Counted from the stretch's first letter, positions 11,001-22,698 are shown. The stretch is DNA of 64,000 nucleotides from Mesomycoplasma ovipneumoniae (GCF_038095995.1 NZ_CP146005.1:372001-436000), one strand, 5' to 3'. The notes: generated by a model from the sequence alone, not told the origin. Numbers and translations are program-made.

Positions 11001-13582
11001 GTATAAAAGGCAAAAACTAAATCACTAAGAGTTGAGATTTTGCTAAAATTCTGATCTTTAAAAGGAACTTGAGGATTATTATCAGAATCAACAGTATTTC
11101 AAAAAGCTGGTTGTTTAGCAATTTTAATTGCTTCTTGGTAGTTTTTAAGAATTTTGTATGTTAGTTTTTTATCATTTTCTTGTTGTTTTTCTTGGCCAAT
11201 AATTTTGTCTCAAATCGCAAAAGGTAAGCTTGCTAATTGGTTTTTATCACTAACAAGTTTATTTGCAATTTCAGCTTTTCAATCTGGAGTGGTTGAGTTT
11301 GAACCACCTGAAGTTGATTGACTTGAGTTAAAATCTAGACTTGCTGGTAAAAATAAAGCCATTCCTTGATTTGGGCTTGTGATGTCATTAGCAAAATAAC
11401 CATTAAAATCAAGAAGTTTGAGTCCAAATTTTGTTCCCACAAAATCGTCTTGGTTTAGGTCGGCATCTTGCTCACTTAGAAAATCTCGGGAGTGCTCGTA
11501 GTTATCAAATTTGGTTTTAATTTTTACTTTTGCTAAATCTTCTAAAGTTGGATTTAGTGGCAAGTCCTGATAGCCTTCAAATTCAAGACCCATTTGGATT
11601 CCAATATTAACAAGTTTTTTGATCGCCTCTTTAGGATCTAATGATAAAAGGTAACGGAAATAAGCAAATAAAGAAGCACGATTTTTAAATGCTGAAGTTG
11701 AAACTGAATAAATATCAGCATTTTTTAATGCCTGAGCTGAGTCAATTGTTGCATTTAAATTGGCTATTTCTGTCTCAGTCGGAACTTGTATGTTTTGGCT
11801 TTGTAGAGTTGAACCTAATTTAAAATCAATATTGTAAGAATTTGGATCACTAAAGAGACTAATTAGTTTTTTATAGTCTCCTTGGTCGATTAATTGTTTA
11901 ATTTCGTATTTTGAAAGTAAATAAGACTTTGAAATACCTTGGGCAAGATCATAAGGATTTTCTTTGGTTACACCTTGGGTTTGGGCAGCTGACTGAGACG
12001 GAATTGGGGAAATAGCAGCTAGTTGTTGGGTAGCATCTTGGGTGCTTTGGGCATCTTTTAATTGTTTTAGTTGCTCGCTAAGTTCAGGATAGAGACTGGC
12101 TAGGGCATCTTCGATTTTTTGATCACGGAAATTATCAAGTTTAAAACTTACAGTTTTTTCTAAAATAGTTTTAATATTTGAACCAGTGTCGCCAAAAATT
12201 GAAGATTTGAGCTTAATTTTGATTGGCAGTTCAATAAATAATTTGCTTGAGACTGAGTTTTGACGGATTTTAGCATTTGAAACTAAAAAGTCATAATCAA
12301 GATGCTCGCGTAAATTATCAAAAAGTAAATCGTATTTACCAAAAGAAAAAGTCAGACCACGTGTTAGGCTGGCATCAATTATATCTTTAATTGCAGATGG
12401 CTTACTTACAAGTTCTTGGAGTTGTTTGTAAAAATTAATTGCATCATAACGAAACAAAGAAAATTTATCAACTAACTTATCAGAAGCTTTTCTTAATAAA
12501 TCACGTTGGAACAAACTGAGCGATGAAGGAAGTAAAACTCCAGTTGAAGGATCAACCTGAGGCTTTTCTGGATCAATATAATAATCAGAAGCATCAAGCA
12601 AATTAACATCGAGTTGATCACTTAGATCTTTGGTATTAGCAAATAAAGTAGACTTATCGCTTGCGACTAAATCAATTGAAGTTAAAAATGACTCATCTTT
12701 ATGTTTATAGTTAGCTAGTGTCGCTTTTGCCTGAGGTCCAAATTCAGTTTTTAAATATAAACGAACCGCAGGGACTTGTTGATTTAGACTTGTAGCTCAC
12801 TCATTTGAGTTTTGTGGATTTTTAACAAAACTAAATACAAAAGGCTCTTCTAAGTCACCTTTGGCAAAGCCAAAGCCTTGGGGTTCAAGACGAATTTTTG
12901 CTTTTATTGCCTGAATGTCAAAAAATTTACTTAAATGAGACTCAAATTCCTCTAGTGAGTCAAATTGATTTAATGTTTTTGCAAAATCATCAGCACGAGT
13001 TAGAGCTAAAGGCCTAACTGAACTTGAGGAAAAATGAGAAAGAGGACTTGGAGTCAAATTAGCAAAATTTGAGTCAACAATACCACTAAATTGAGCTAGT
13101 GCCGCCTTTGGGGCATCAACTACTGAAAGGTAAATTGACTTTGTTGCTGAGCGGGCAACATTTTTGTCTTCAAGAGTTTCTTCCAAATGAAAGGAAAGGA
13201 AAAAACGCTGTTGTTCATCTTGGGCTTCAAATTTTTCAATAACAACTTTGTATTTGTTTGGGATTGCCAGAACACTACGGCCATTATTAGTTAAAAAATT
13301 GAATTTTGATGCAAAGTCGCTAAACTCAGAGCTGTTAGCATTAAAAGTTTTGTCCCCTAAAAGAGCTTGTTTGACAGTTTTATAATCACTTGTAAAGTGA
13401 GCAACACTTGGCTTAAAACTTACTGAATCAATTAGTCCGAGCTGACTAACAACACCTTGGGTAGGATTAACTCCGCGATATTTAGTTTTAGCAGCAAGTC
13501 CGGCGACAGTTCCAAAGACCGTCGACATTAGTACAATTGCAGCGGCACTACCAATTAATATTTTTGCCTTATTCTTTTGCAT
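8030..13582 (-). CDS. P216-like adhesin of the P97/P102 family, full length
   Basis: An 1850-residue protein from ATG 13582 to TAA 8030, interrupted only by TGA tryptophans. The start has AGGAGG 6 bases upstream and an uncleaved-type membrane segment (residues about 8-32, ILIGSAAAIVLMSTVFGTVAG), as in this family. P216 (Mhp493) of M. hyopneumoniae is of about this length and is cut into roughly 120 and 85 kDa parts. Here A-S-P-F-Q-D near residue 1050, in a Ser/Gln/Asp-rich disordered linker, fits the S/T-X-F-X-D/E cleavage consensus and would give similar fragments. A (TG)10 tract encodes alternating Thr-His. Expected location is the outer cell surface; binding to cilia and heparin is family knowledge, not shown here. 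Confidence 0.9.
9428..9448 (-). repeat. (TG)10 dinucleotide tract inside the P216-like gene
   Basis: Twenty-one bases of alternating TG within the coding frame give a Thr-His run (SDTHTHTHTDA). Gain or loss of one unit shifts the frame and would truncate the protein about 470 residues before its end. The plus-strand copies lack the tract. Confidence 0.85.
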
Positions 13583-13587
13583 AAAAC

Positions 13588-13642
13588 CCTCCTGATTTTT
13601 CCATTTTTATCATTTTTATCATTTTGTACTAAAAGAATTATA
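13588..13642 (-). promoter_or_regulatory. Promoter and RBS of the P216-like gene
   Basis: On the minus strand TATAAT (13637-13642) and a strong AGGAGG (about 13588-13593) precede ATG 13582. I see no clear -35 box. Confidence 0.6.
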
Positions 13643-13966
13643 CTAAATTTAAAATTTATTTTTACTTAATTTTAAAATTTTTTTTCAATTAATTAAAATA
13701 CAATCAATAAAAGTTTATGATAGTTTTCCCAAGTTTCACAGTTTGATGAGATAATCCTAAAAAGGTTTCCGGTTTTAGGGATTTTTTTAACTTTTTTGGC
13801 AAACTCAGGAAAAATAACTATCAAGGCAAAAACACTGAATTTTAAATCTAACACTCACAAACAAAAATCTACTTATTAATCAAACAAGGCAAACTAAAAA
13901 AGTAAAATTTTAACTTAAAAGGTAAAATTATGAAATTTCTAAACTACTTTTTTAGTTTAAAACACT

Positions 13967-14288
13967 AACAAAAATCATAAAAAAATATAACTGCTATTTA
14001 AACTCAATTTAAATAGAAAACTCGTTTTTATTTAAATTGAGCCTAAAAAAATATGTGAAGTTTTGAAAGAGCCATAAGAAAAAGCCTTAAATTTGTAGAT
14101 TTCTAAACGGTTAAATTTAAGGCATTGCATCATGTTTAAAAACATAATGGAAAATTCGCACTGTCTGATTTTTTAGACAAAAACATAACTAATTCCTCCT
14201 TAATTCAATATCAAAATTTATTAATTCATTCTTAGTGTCTTTATTATAACAGAAATTTTTTTTAGACCAAGCATTTTTTTTTTTTTTT
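13967..14288 (-). repeat. Hairpin cassette, copy 2
   Basis: Promoter TTGGTC (14265-14270) and TATAAT (14243-14248) on the minus strand, T15 run at 14274-14288, and a perfect AAGGAGG SD upstream of an ATG micro-ORF (MFLSKKSDSANFPLCF). Hairpins lie at 14084-14123 and 14003-14041. The 39-nt hairpin has the perfect stem CTCAATTTAAATA / TATTTAAATTGAG, which differs from the other copies in both arms at once. A one-base change joins the leader ATG to a 16-codon frame that is only 4 codons in copies 1, 3 and 4. Confidence 0.75.
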
Positions 14289-14296
14289 GCAAAAGG

Positions 14297-14460
14297 TTAA
14301 TTTTAAGGCATTTTACCACATTTAAAAGCATAGTGCAAAAATTTGCATTGGCTAATTTTTTATGGCAAAAAACATAACTAATTCATCCCTTAATTCAATA
14401 TAAAATTTATTAATTCATTCTTAGTGAGTCTATTATAACGAAATTTTTTTTATAAACCAA
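14297..14460 (-). repeat. Hairpin cassette, partial copy
   Basis: Only the promoter half survives: TATAAT complement at 14433-14438, the GAATTAAGGGATGAATTAG leader region and part of the ATTTAAAA hairpin near 14320. The 39- and 40-nt hairpins are missing. It lies head to tail behind copy 2. Confidence 0.6.
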
Positions 14461-14547
14461 GAAACTTTTCTAAAATTACCTTGTCAAACTGGGAAACTCG
14501 GGAAAATTAATGTTTAATTATTTATATTATAGACTAAAGCAGTAAAA

Positions 14548-14567
14548 AAGTACCATAAATGGTACTT
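14548..14567 (-). terminator. Terminator of the methyltransferase-endonuclease gene
   Basis: Perfect hairpin AAGTACCAT-TT-ATGGTACTT with a T run on the minus strand, 70 bases after the stop. Confidence 0.7.
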
Positions 14568-14637
14568 ATATTTAAGAATTGCATTTTCATTCCTTTAGGT
14601 TTTTGAGCATAGAAAAAGCGACTAAGATTTTTATTTC

Positions 14638-16770
14638 TTAATTGCCTTTAGTATTATATTTTTTTGTTAATAAATCATTCCAAGCTATTTTGTGTTCTGC
14701 ATTTATTTCTGGATGAGTTTGTATGTTGTGAATATACCTTTGTATAAATAAATCTGTATTATCTAACAATCTTAAATAATATTTTAAGGTCGGAAATACA
14801 CCATTTATAATTACTTGACACCCATGTTCCGTTTTGATTTTTTCAACTAAATCATGAATTATTTCTAATTCATCATCTTTAGGAGCCAATGTACTTAATA
14901 TATAATACCTTTGTATTGTTGTATTACAAAACTTTTTATAGGCATCATCTACCATTATATAGTCAGGTGCTATATCAAACTTTACTTCTACAACTTCATA
15001 TAAACTTCCATCGTTGTTTATAACTGCAATATCGCCAGCATTTCAACTACTTCTATCAGAACTATAATGAGATGATATTTGCTGTAAAAATTTATCGTCA
15101 AATCTTTTTAACTCTTTAGTTATACATTCATACACACTGTATAGTGCAACTACTGGCAATATGGAAGCTCCTCTACTTTTATAACTATAATAAAAATGTT
15201 TTTCTAACAAATCTATTATCTCATTTATACTCAAACTCGATTCTCTTTCTACCGGGTTTATCACTCTAACAGATTTAAGTTCCCTTGCTTTTATGCTTAA
15301 ATGAAAGATTCCCATTAAATAATTTTGTGGCTTAGCTCCATTCTCTTCGATATCATTTAAAATCTTTAAGAAAGCGTCTTTAACCACTTTATCATTTATC
15401 TTACCTGGAAAGTCTAAGTTGTATGGTATATTCTGTTCAAGACTTCTTGTTAGTCATCCTGACTCTTTCATTGCTCCTAAGAACTGCTTCTGTTTCATAA
15501 ATGGAGTAATGTATTTAGTATCAAAACTTCTTCCGCTATAACCATTGTCCATATTTGCCTGATGTAATCTAATATCTTGTTCCATATGCAAACATTTATA
15601 TACTAAACTTGTAACTAAGACAGTATATACACCTTTTAAGGTTTCCTCTTTTTCAACAATTGACTTAATATAATTTTTCTGAGTATCTGTTAAATCAATT
15701 TCATCTAAGGACTTAATTGACAAACTGTCATTATATGTTTTTTCTAAAAACTCACTCACATTCACTTCATTGCCCTCACTTCCATTCCAAAATTGATTTA
15801 TTACTTCTTTAGCAACATTTCTTATCATTGGTACACAAACGCTATTCCCTATTCTTTCATACAATTTCGCTTTTGTCCCAACCTTTATAAAGTCATTTGG
15901 AAATCCCATAAACTTATAACATTCATTAAGTGTCAGTTTTCTAACTTTACCATCAACATAAATAAAATATCTTCCGCTTTGCTCTTGAGAAGTAATTGTT
16001 GGATGTATTCCCTCAGCAGAATAAATTCTGTTTGGTTGTTTATGAGCTCTTGATAAATATTCTGTTCCTTTTCTTACTCCAATTGTGCGAATTTTTTTAT
16101 TTCGATACCCACAAAAAATAAGCCCTGATTTTTGCATCTTAATTTTTTCTGTTTCTATTAAAGTGTAGTCTGTTTCATCTAAGTATTCAAACTCACCCTG
16201 TTTATCAAGAAATTCATACATTGAACTAACTTTATGTTTCTGTATATCACTAAAATCAAATACCTTACCCTCTTTATTTCCGACTATTATTATTCTTTCT
16301 CTATTTTGAGGTACACCAAAGTCTTTAGCATTCAAAACTTTATATGAAACAGAATATCCTAATTCATTCAAAGTTTTTATCATTATAAATAGAGTATTTC
16401 CTTTATCGTGTTTTTCTAAATTTTGAACATTTTCTAAAATAAATGCTTTAGGTTGTTTTTCCTTTAATACTCTGCAAATATCGAAAAACAAAGTTCCTCT
16501 TACTCTGTCCTCAAAACCTTTTTGCTTTCCACTAATTGAAAAAGCTTGACAAGGAAATCCTGCACAAAGAATATCAAAATTAGGCAATGTATCTGGATTT
16601 AATTGTGTAATATCACATTTAGAATTATCGCCAAAATTAGCTTTGTACATTTCTATTGCATGTTCGTCTACTTCACTACTAAATACACATTCTAATCCCA
16701 ACTCTTCAAGTGCTAACCTAAATCCGCCTATTCCTGAAAATAAATCTATAAATTTAAGATTCTTACTCAT
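14638..16770 (-). CDS. Fused C5 DNA methyltransferase and type II endonuclease
   Basis: One 710-residue frame; TGA codons at about residues 440 and 576 must be read as Trp. Residues 1-330 are a cytosine-5 methyltransferase: DLFSGIGGFRLALE (AdoMet site, about 9-22), GFPCQAFS with nucleophile Cys74, ENV (113-115), QNRERI (155-160), a target-recognition stretch HKQPNRIYSAEGIHPT, and GNSVCVPM near residue 320. The C-terminal 380 residues look like a restriction nuclease: GDIAVINND...EVVEVKFD near residues 577-597 fits PD-(D/E)XK (D...E-V-K). The fusion of both activities is inferred from motifs. Some Trp codons are TGG (FWNG), unlike local genes, pointing to transfer. A small HTH gene lies one base upstream, so the two are probably cotranscribed. 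Confidence 0.8.
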
Positions 16771-16771
16771 T

Positions 16772-16984
16772 TTAAATCTTCGTATCCCTTATTATTTCAA
16801 CCACATCTTCAATTTTACAATCTAGTGCGGTACATATTTTTACTATCGTTTCTAAACTTACACTCTCATCTTTTCCCATTCTAGCTACAATATTGCTACT
16901 AATACCAGAAGCTTTTTTCAAATCTTCTTTATTCATTTTTCGTTCAACTAACATATGCCATAATGGTTTATAGGAAATTTTCAT
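16772..16984 (-). CDS. Small XRE-type HTH regulator, possible controller protein
   Basis: A 70-residue protein. Its centre (KEDLKKASGISSNIVARMGKD) followed by SLETIVKICTALDCKIEDVVEI is the classic Cro/C1-type helix-turn-helix fold of stand-alone regulators. It ends one base before the methyltransferase-endonuclease start and has GGAGAG ahead of its ATG. By position it may be a restriction-modification controller that delays nuclease expression, but the nuclease is fused to the methylase here, so a simple autorepressor is as likely. Its tryptophan is TGG. Confidence 0.75.
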   Translation of the reverse strand: MKISYKPLWHMLVERKMNKEDLKKASGISSNIVARMGKDESVSLETIVKICTALDCKIEDVVEIIRDTKI

Positions 16985-17014
16985 CTTCTCTCTCCAAATT
17001 ACTATATTTTGTAT

Positions 17015-17023
17015 ATTATATCA
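17015..17023 (-). promoter_or_regulatory. Extended -10 promoter for the HTH/restriction-modification operon
   Basis: Minus strand TGATATAAT, an extended -10 box about 30 bases upstream of the HTH start. A regulator site may overlap it, but I see no clear palindrome. Confidence 0.5.
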
Positions 17024-17149
17024 CATTATTGCAAGTTTTTCACTCTTTATCGGTATTTTATGTAAATAAAAAATCCGTTAAATTCACTTTAACAAATGCA
17101 TTTATAATTATATTTATTCTAACATTTCAGTCAACATATTTATATATTG

Positions 17150-17216
17150 CCGAGTTTCCCAGTTTTAAGGCAAAATTTCACTTTTTAGTGAATATAAATA
17201 TGAAAAAACACCCGTA
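17150..17216. mobile_element. Solo right end of the IS1634-like family
   Basis: CGAGTTTCCCAGTTTTAAGG, then the conserved CACTTTTTAGTGAATATAAATATGAA and ACACCCGT blocks of the IS/MITE right end. The rest of the element is gone. Confidence 0.65.
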
Positions 17217-17218
17217 AT

Positions 17219-17270
17219 AAACCAGGACAAAAAAGCCAACGCCTTAGTGTTAATTTTTTTGTCCTGGTTT
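17219..17270. mobile_element. Remnant of an IS3-type element, ends only
   Basis: AAACCAGGACAAA at 17219-17231 faces its exact inverted copy TTTGTCCTGGTTT at 17258-17270, with only 26 bases between. The ends match the 13-bp inverted repeats of the IS3 element at 53490-56261 apart from one base. The middle (GCCTTAGTGTTAA) matches that element's leader. It looks like an internal-deletion scar. Confidence 0.55.
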
Positions 17271-17466
17271 AGTTTTTCGCGCTTTTTAACTTTTTTGGCA
17301 AACTCAGGAAAAATAACTATCAAGGCAAAAACTCTGAATTTTCAATCTAACACTCACGAATGCAAAATCTAGTTATTAATAAAATAAGGCAAACTAAAAA
17401 AGCTAAAATTTTACCTTAAAAAGCAAAATTTGAAATTTTTAAACTACTTTTTTAGTTTAAAACACT

Positions 17467-17814
17467 GGCAAAAATCAATTCATGGATAAAATAACAAAAA
17501 TCATAAAAAAATACAACTACTATTTAAACTAAATGCAAATAGAAAACTCATTTTTATTTACATTGAGCCTAAAAAAATATGTGAAGTTTTGAAAGAGCCA
17601 TAATTAAAAGCCTTAAATTTATAGATTTCTAAACGGTTAAATTTAAGGCATTGCATCATATTTAAAAATATGACGGAAAATTCGCATTTTCTGATTTTTT
17701 TATGACAAAAACATAACTAATTCCTCCCTAATTCAATATCAAATTTATTAATTATTCTTAATGAGGGTTATTATAACATAATTTTTTCCTAGACCAAGCA
17801 TTTTTTTTTTTTTT
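17467..17814 (-). repeat. Hairpin cassette, copy 3
   Basis: Minus strand TTGGTC (17792-17797), 16-bp spacer, TATAAT (17770-17775); T14 run at 17801-17814; SD AGGGAGGAA. The 40-nt hairpin is at 17610-17649 and the 39-nt hairpin at 17529-17567, whose stem keeps pairing through a G-U. The frame MMQCLKFNRLEIYKFKAF... ends at GSM. A broken cassette piece follows at about 17815-17880. Confidence 0.75.
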
Positions 17815-17910
17815 ACAAAGCCTAAATTTAATGCATTCTTCCATATTTAAAAACATAGCTCAAAATTTGTATTATTTGAGTTTATTATAGGAAAAATACA
17901 ATTAAGTTAA

Positions 17911-20838
17911 GTGATCAAAATTCTTAAAAATTACCAAGAAGCAATTAAAATTGCCAAACAACCAGCTTTTTGAAATACTGTTGATACTAATAATAATCCT
18001 CAAGTTCCTTTTAAAGATCAGAATTTTAGTAAAATCTCAACTCTTAGTGATTTAGTTTTTGCCTTTTATACTCAGGCAGCCTTAGCTAATAATTGAAATG
18101 AGTATCAAGACTCAGGAGCGCGTCCTTCAATTAAATTTGAAATTGAAGATGATGCTGCAACCTCTAAAGATCAAGGTAATATAATTGGTCTAAAAATTAA
18201 ATATGTTGTTGGCTTTGATGATAATGCTGGTAAATTTGTTGATGATGTAATTCAATCAAGTCCGCAGACAATTTTTGTTCGCACTTCAGGGCAGTCAGAA
18301 GCTGAGGTAAAACAAAAAAATAATTTAGACCAAATGGTTGAAGATGCACCCCTTTCAAGTCAGTCCTTAATTCTTGATGCTGAAAAATTTGGTCATTTAC
18401 AAATTCTTGCTAATTCAATTTATGACAAGAAAAAACCAGCTCCAGAACCAGAGACTCCAAGACAAGACTCAGGAATCCGTTGAATTGACGACAAAGTTCC
18501 AGGCCAGCCTCGCCCAGAAGTTAAAAGACCTGAGATCAATCAAGATGAATTTTTCAAAGGCAAATTAAGACCAGTTGCCGTAGAAGTATCAACCTTCTCT
18601 ACTCTAGACGAGAGTCCTTATTTTGCGACTCCTTTCCAAGACAGTCCTCAGACTAGTCAAGGTTCAGATTCAACATCTGAGAGTTCAAATGAAGACTTGC
18701 AGACTTTAAAACAAAAACTTGAAATTCTTTTAGGTGAGCAATTTAGTAATTATTTTAATAATCTTGATCCAAATATCACTTTTGAAATTGAATCAGTAAA
18801 GCAAATCTCACCGGAGGTCTACAGCGTTAGTCTTTCCTTAGTAAAAAATGTTGTGGACGGAAATACAACTACCCGGGTAAAATCAGATAAGAGTCTAACT
18901 CTAGTAGTCCACAAACAACAAACAAATATTCCTGAACTAGCAAAGACTCCGGAGGTATCAAATACTAGCTGGGCTAAACAATACAGTCCTGACCAGCCTT
19001 TGGCTAATTCAACAACAATTACACTGGAATTTAAAAATCCAATACAGACTGACCCAACTGGTAAGCCAACAAGTCAGTGGCTATCTTCAGTGCCGGTGAG
19101 TATTCATCCAGCTGAACTGGCTTTGAGTCCACTGCAGCCGGTGATAGCGCCTGAGTTGAAGAATACAAAATTAGCGGCTCTCACTACTAGAAACTACACT
19201 TTCTTCTTTGGGGATGAAAAAAAAGTCAATGATAACCTTGGAATTGCCCAAAATGCTACTAGAAAAGCGTCTAAAATTGAAGTTAAGAATCCAGAATTAA
19301 TTACTTCTTCACCCGTCCAGATCCCAAATCCTCAGCATCAATTAGTTCAGCTAACATTGAATCCGTTACTGAACCAAAGTGTTGTAGACTTTAAAATAAC
19401 TGACCTAAAGGTAGAATCACCAACAAAGTTATCATTTACCCTCGAAAGTAGTGATATAAAACGTTTAATTAATGCCCCTATTGAAATAGCAAAAGCGTCA
19501 GATTCTTCTACTGATACTTTAGAAAGTCAAGATATAAAAGCTACAAATATTGTAAAAATTAAACCTAAACTAATCTTACAAGGTGCAATAGGTGTTCCTT
19601 GAAGCACAATAAAAAAACCCCTTAAGTTCTCAAAACACCTTAACCTAAATGATAAATGATTTGAAAGTCGAATCCCGGAATGATCAAAAAAAGTTGCACG
19701 TATGATAAAAGCCCAAGTTTTCCCTGAGATCGGTAAAAACGGTAAAGCTGCCAAAATACAGGTTAACACCTTCCGTAGTTGAGTCAATATCAACGATCCA
19801 CTTTGGCAACTATTAGAAAAAGACCCTGCTCAAGATCTCTCCGCTTTATCTCTTAAAGTTTTTGACCCTTCAGGTTACTTAAATCAAAGATTAGCTAAAG
19901 AAGGAGAGCAAGTCAAAACCCCTACCCCAACCACCAACCTTAATTTATATTCATACCAACTTAATAAAACAAAGGAAGATAAAGTTAGAAAAGGTTGAAC
20001 AAATGTTCACCCAAATCAATTTGTTAGTCCAGGTGAAAACTTTAAACTTACTAACGATTATTTAAATATTATTTTAAATCAGCCAACTAAAGTTACTTAC
20101 TATAGTGCAAGTGATTTTGTAAATAATTTATTTAATGATCCAGATAAAAAACCTGAAGAAATTCAAGACAAATACACAAAAACTGTCAAAGAAAAAGTAG
20201 GGGCTAATGCTGTTGACTGAGGAACTGCTTATTTGAACTTTTGGTATCCAAAAGAATTAATTCAGCAACAATCAAATATTATTAGTGCTAATTTAACTGA
20301 TTTATTATTTGTTAATCCTGATGAGCTTACAAACAACGAAAAAATGATTGCCCCTAATTTAGTTAATTGGTGACCTAATTTCCGAAATTCAGAAACTCCA
20401 TTTATTAAAACAACTGAAAATAAAAAGGCAAAAGATGAAGTTCTTCAAAATCCACTTGGTTGAACACAAGTTCAAGATGGTGGATTTGGCCTTCGGGTAA
20501 GAAAAACATTATTTGATCGTGACACCCGTACTTTTACACTAACAACTAATATTCCAGTTCCAACCCAAGATTACTCAGAAGTTAAAGATACTGATGACTG
20601 ACGTTTTGTTTTCCAAAACGATAGTGGTCAAATTGCAATGCTAAAAGCAACTCGAGCAACTAATAGTTCAAATAATCCTGATTTTAAAGATAATGGAGCA
20701 GTTCAATTCCAGACAGTTATTCCTGAGCATTTCTTTATATCAAACGTTAGATTTGTAGGAATATTCAAACAAGAAGATCAAAAATTAAAATGATTACCAA
20801 TTATTGATACTGAATATACCCGAGTTTCCCAGTTTTAA
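17911..20838 (+). pseudogene. P216-like adhesin fragment, truncated at both ends
   Basis: About 970 codons homologous to the middle and C-terminal part of the P216-like genes. Homology starts abruptly at about 17913, right after an in-frame TAA (17908) and a chance GTG. It stops at 20818, where a 426-bp MITE begins; the frame runs five codons into the MITE and ends at TAA 20836. It lacks the N-terminal membrane anchor and about the last 50 residues. From about 18040 to 20240 it is nearly identical to 480-2690 of the window, so it arose by recent duplication or gene conversion. With no export signal or RBS it is best read as a silent donor segment. Confidence 0.8.
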
Positions 20839-21244
20839 GACAAAAATTCACTTTTTAGTGAATATAAATATGAAGAAACACCCGTAAATCGGTGTTTTTT
20901 TAATGTAAAACCTTAATTTTATAAGTAGCATTTGGTAGCATTTTAAGTAATTTTATGGTATAATTATAAATTATGAAAAAACAAAAATTAACTAAGTTGG
21001 TTTAGTATCGATGTTGCAAAAATTAAGACAAAGGGTTGAATTTAACACTTTAGATCAGCAAATTATATTTAAAAAACACGATGGTGTCCCTAGCGATCCA
21101 AACATTTGAAATAGATATGATTTTTACTTTGATATCTTAATAAATCACTAATAAAATTGTAACCAACTTTTACCAAAAAACTTAAAAAAGTCCCTAAAAC
21201 CAGATACTTTTTTAAAATTACCTTATGAAACTGGGAAACTCGGG
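20819..21244 (+). mobile_element. 426-bp MITE derived from the IS1634-like element, copy 1
   Basis: Ends CCCGAGTTTCCCAGTTT / AAACTGGGAAACTCGGG. Inside are the IS promoter, the start codon and first codons of the transposase, a deletion of about 1.5 kb, and the last 46 transposase codons (MLQKLRQRVEFNTLDQQ... to TAA). Its left end cuts the P216-like fragment. The right flank is unrelated to the adhesin, so no target duplication is visible here. Confidence 0.85.
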
Positions 21245-21283
21245 AAAACTAACCAAAAACAGTTAAAAAAATTATAAAAAAAA

Positions 21284-21297
21284 TAGCCAGTGCTATC
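21284..21297 (-). terminator. Terminator of pepA
   Basis: Minus strand ATAGC-ACTG-GCTAT followed by a T run, about 30 bases after the pepA stop. Confidence 0.55.
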
Positions 21298-21324
21298 TTT
21301 TTTAATGAGATTAATTTAGAATTT

Positions 21325-22698
21325 TTACTTTGTTAAAATGTACTCAACCAGAGTTTTAACCATTACACCAGTTGGAAGATTGCGAACAAAGGCAGTCGCG
21401 GCAATATCTAAATGAAGAAATGGCTTGTCTTCGACAAATTCGGCAATAAACATTGCAGCAGATGATGAGCCAGCCTTACCGGAAAAATCAGTGTTTTTTA
21501 GATCTGCTACTTTCGAATCACGAATATTTTGGGCAAAATCTAAATGTAGTGGCATTCTTCAAATCAATTCGCCAGCTTCTTTTGATGCTTCATTGAAACT
21601 TTTTCAGATTTTATCATCATTAGCAAATGCGCCAGTAAAAGTTTCGCCAAGAGCAACGCGAATTGCGCCTGTTAGAGTTGCCACTGAAATAATTTCGGTT
21701 GCATTTTCTTCACGAATTGCATATGTTATTGCATCTGCTAAAATCAGGCGACCTTCGGCATCAGTATTGTTAATTTCAACAGTTTTACCATTTTTTGATT
21801 TTCAAACAGAATCGGGTGTATTTGCATCACCATTTAGGCGGTTGTCTGTTAGTGGTAAGACGGCAACAACATTAGCGAGTGGATTAAATTGTGAAAGGGC
21901 ATCAATAGCAGCAGCACAAATTATTGCCCCAGACATGTCGTATTTCATGTCATTCATATATGTACCAGTTTTTATATTATATCCACCAGAGTCAAAAGTT
22001 ATCCCTTTTCCAACAAAAGCAGTTTTATATTGACTTCCTGGTAGTCCATCATAAGAAATAACAACAAGTTTTGCATCATAAGTTGAGCCACGATTTACAG
22101 CTAAAAGTAAATTCATCCCTAATTTACGGATTTCTGACTCGCCAAGAACTTTTACAGTTAATTTAGGGTTTTGGGAAATTTTTTTCTGGATTTCAGCTGC
22201 TAAAAACTCTGAAGAGGCAATGTTTGGCGGGATATTTTGGTAATAGCGAGCATAATTTACAGCATTATTGATTATTTGGTATTTATTGATTATTGGTTTT
22301 AATTCATCTAAATAACTCGAGACAACTAAAATATCACGGTATTTTGTTCGCTGTTTATCATATTCTGCTCTTAGGGAAAAAATATCAGAACGAACAAAGG
22401 CAACAACTTCAATTAAATAACGAAGGAAGCTATTTGGAAATTTATCAAAATCAATTTGGATATCTCGTGGGTAATTAGCTAGTTTTTGTGCAATTTTGCG
22501 AAATCTTGAAGGTGTAAATTCTTTTGTGCGCGAACCTAAATTAATATATGCTTTATTTTGGCCAAGATATTCAGTGATTGCAAGGTCTTCTTTTAATAGC
22601 ATTGGGATTTGCGAGTCAAAATAGACAGGTTCGATTGTTATCCTATTTGATTCAAATTTATTGGAGTATTTGACAAAAATTTCTGAGAATTTTTTCAC
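21325..22698 (-). CDS. pepA: Leucyl aminopeptidase (M17 family)
   Basis: A 457-residue cytosolic metallo-aminopeptidase that releases N-terminal residues from peptides. Family motifs are visible: [15 protein letters not shown] (metal and active-site Lys), the Asp/Lys block [11 protein letters not shown], and NTDAEGRL, the M17 signature. Two TGA codons in the middle are Trp (DSVWKSKNGK and ELIWRM). The ATG at 22698 begins [13 protein letters not shown]. It is followed by a hairpin terminator and then repeat DNA. In cilium-associated mycoplasmas this enzyme is also reported on the surface as a heparin binder; nothing here tests that. Confidence 0.95.

Larger units (their letters stand above)
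13738..14502. mobile_element. Mobile segment bounded by inverted IS-type ends, holding two hairpin cassettes
   Basis: The left boundary CCCAAGTTTCACAGTTT (13738) and right boundary AAACTGGGAAACTCGGG (ending 14502) are inverted copies of the same IS left-end sequence, including the inner GATGAGATAAT / ATTACCTTGTC part. Between them are a further IS-end trace (CAAACTCAGGAAAAATAACT at about 13800), one complete cassette and one partial cassette. No transposase remains. I find no convincing direct repeats at the borders. Confidence 0.5.

Noticed and set aside
20982-21151. Small transposase-like peptide in MITE copy 1 as a functional gene
   Set aside because: Only the last 46 codons of the transposase remain and all catalytic residues are deleted.
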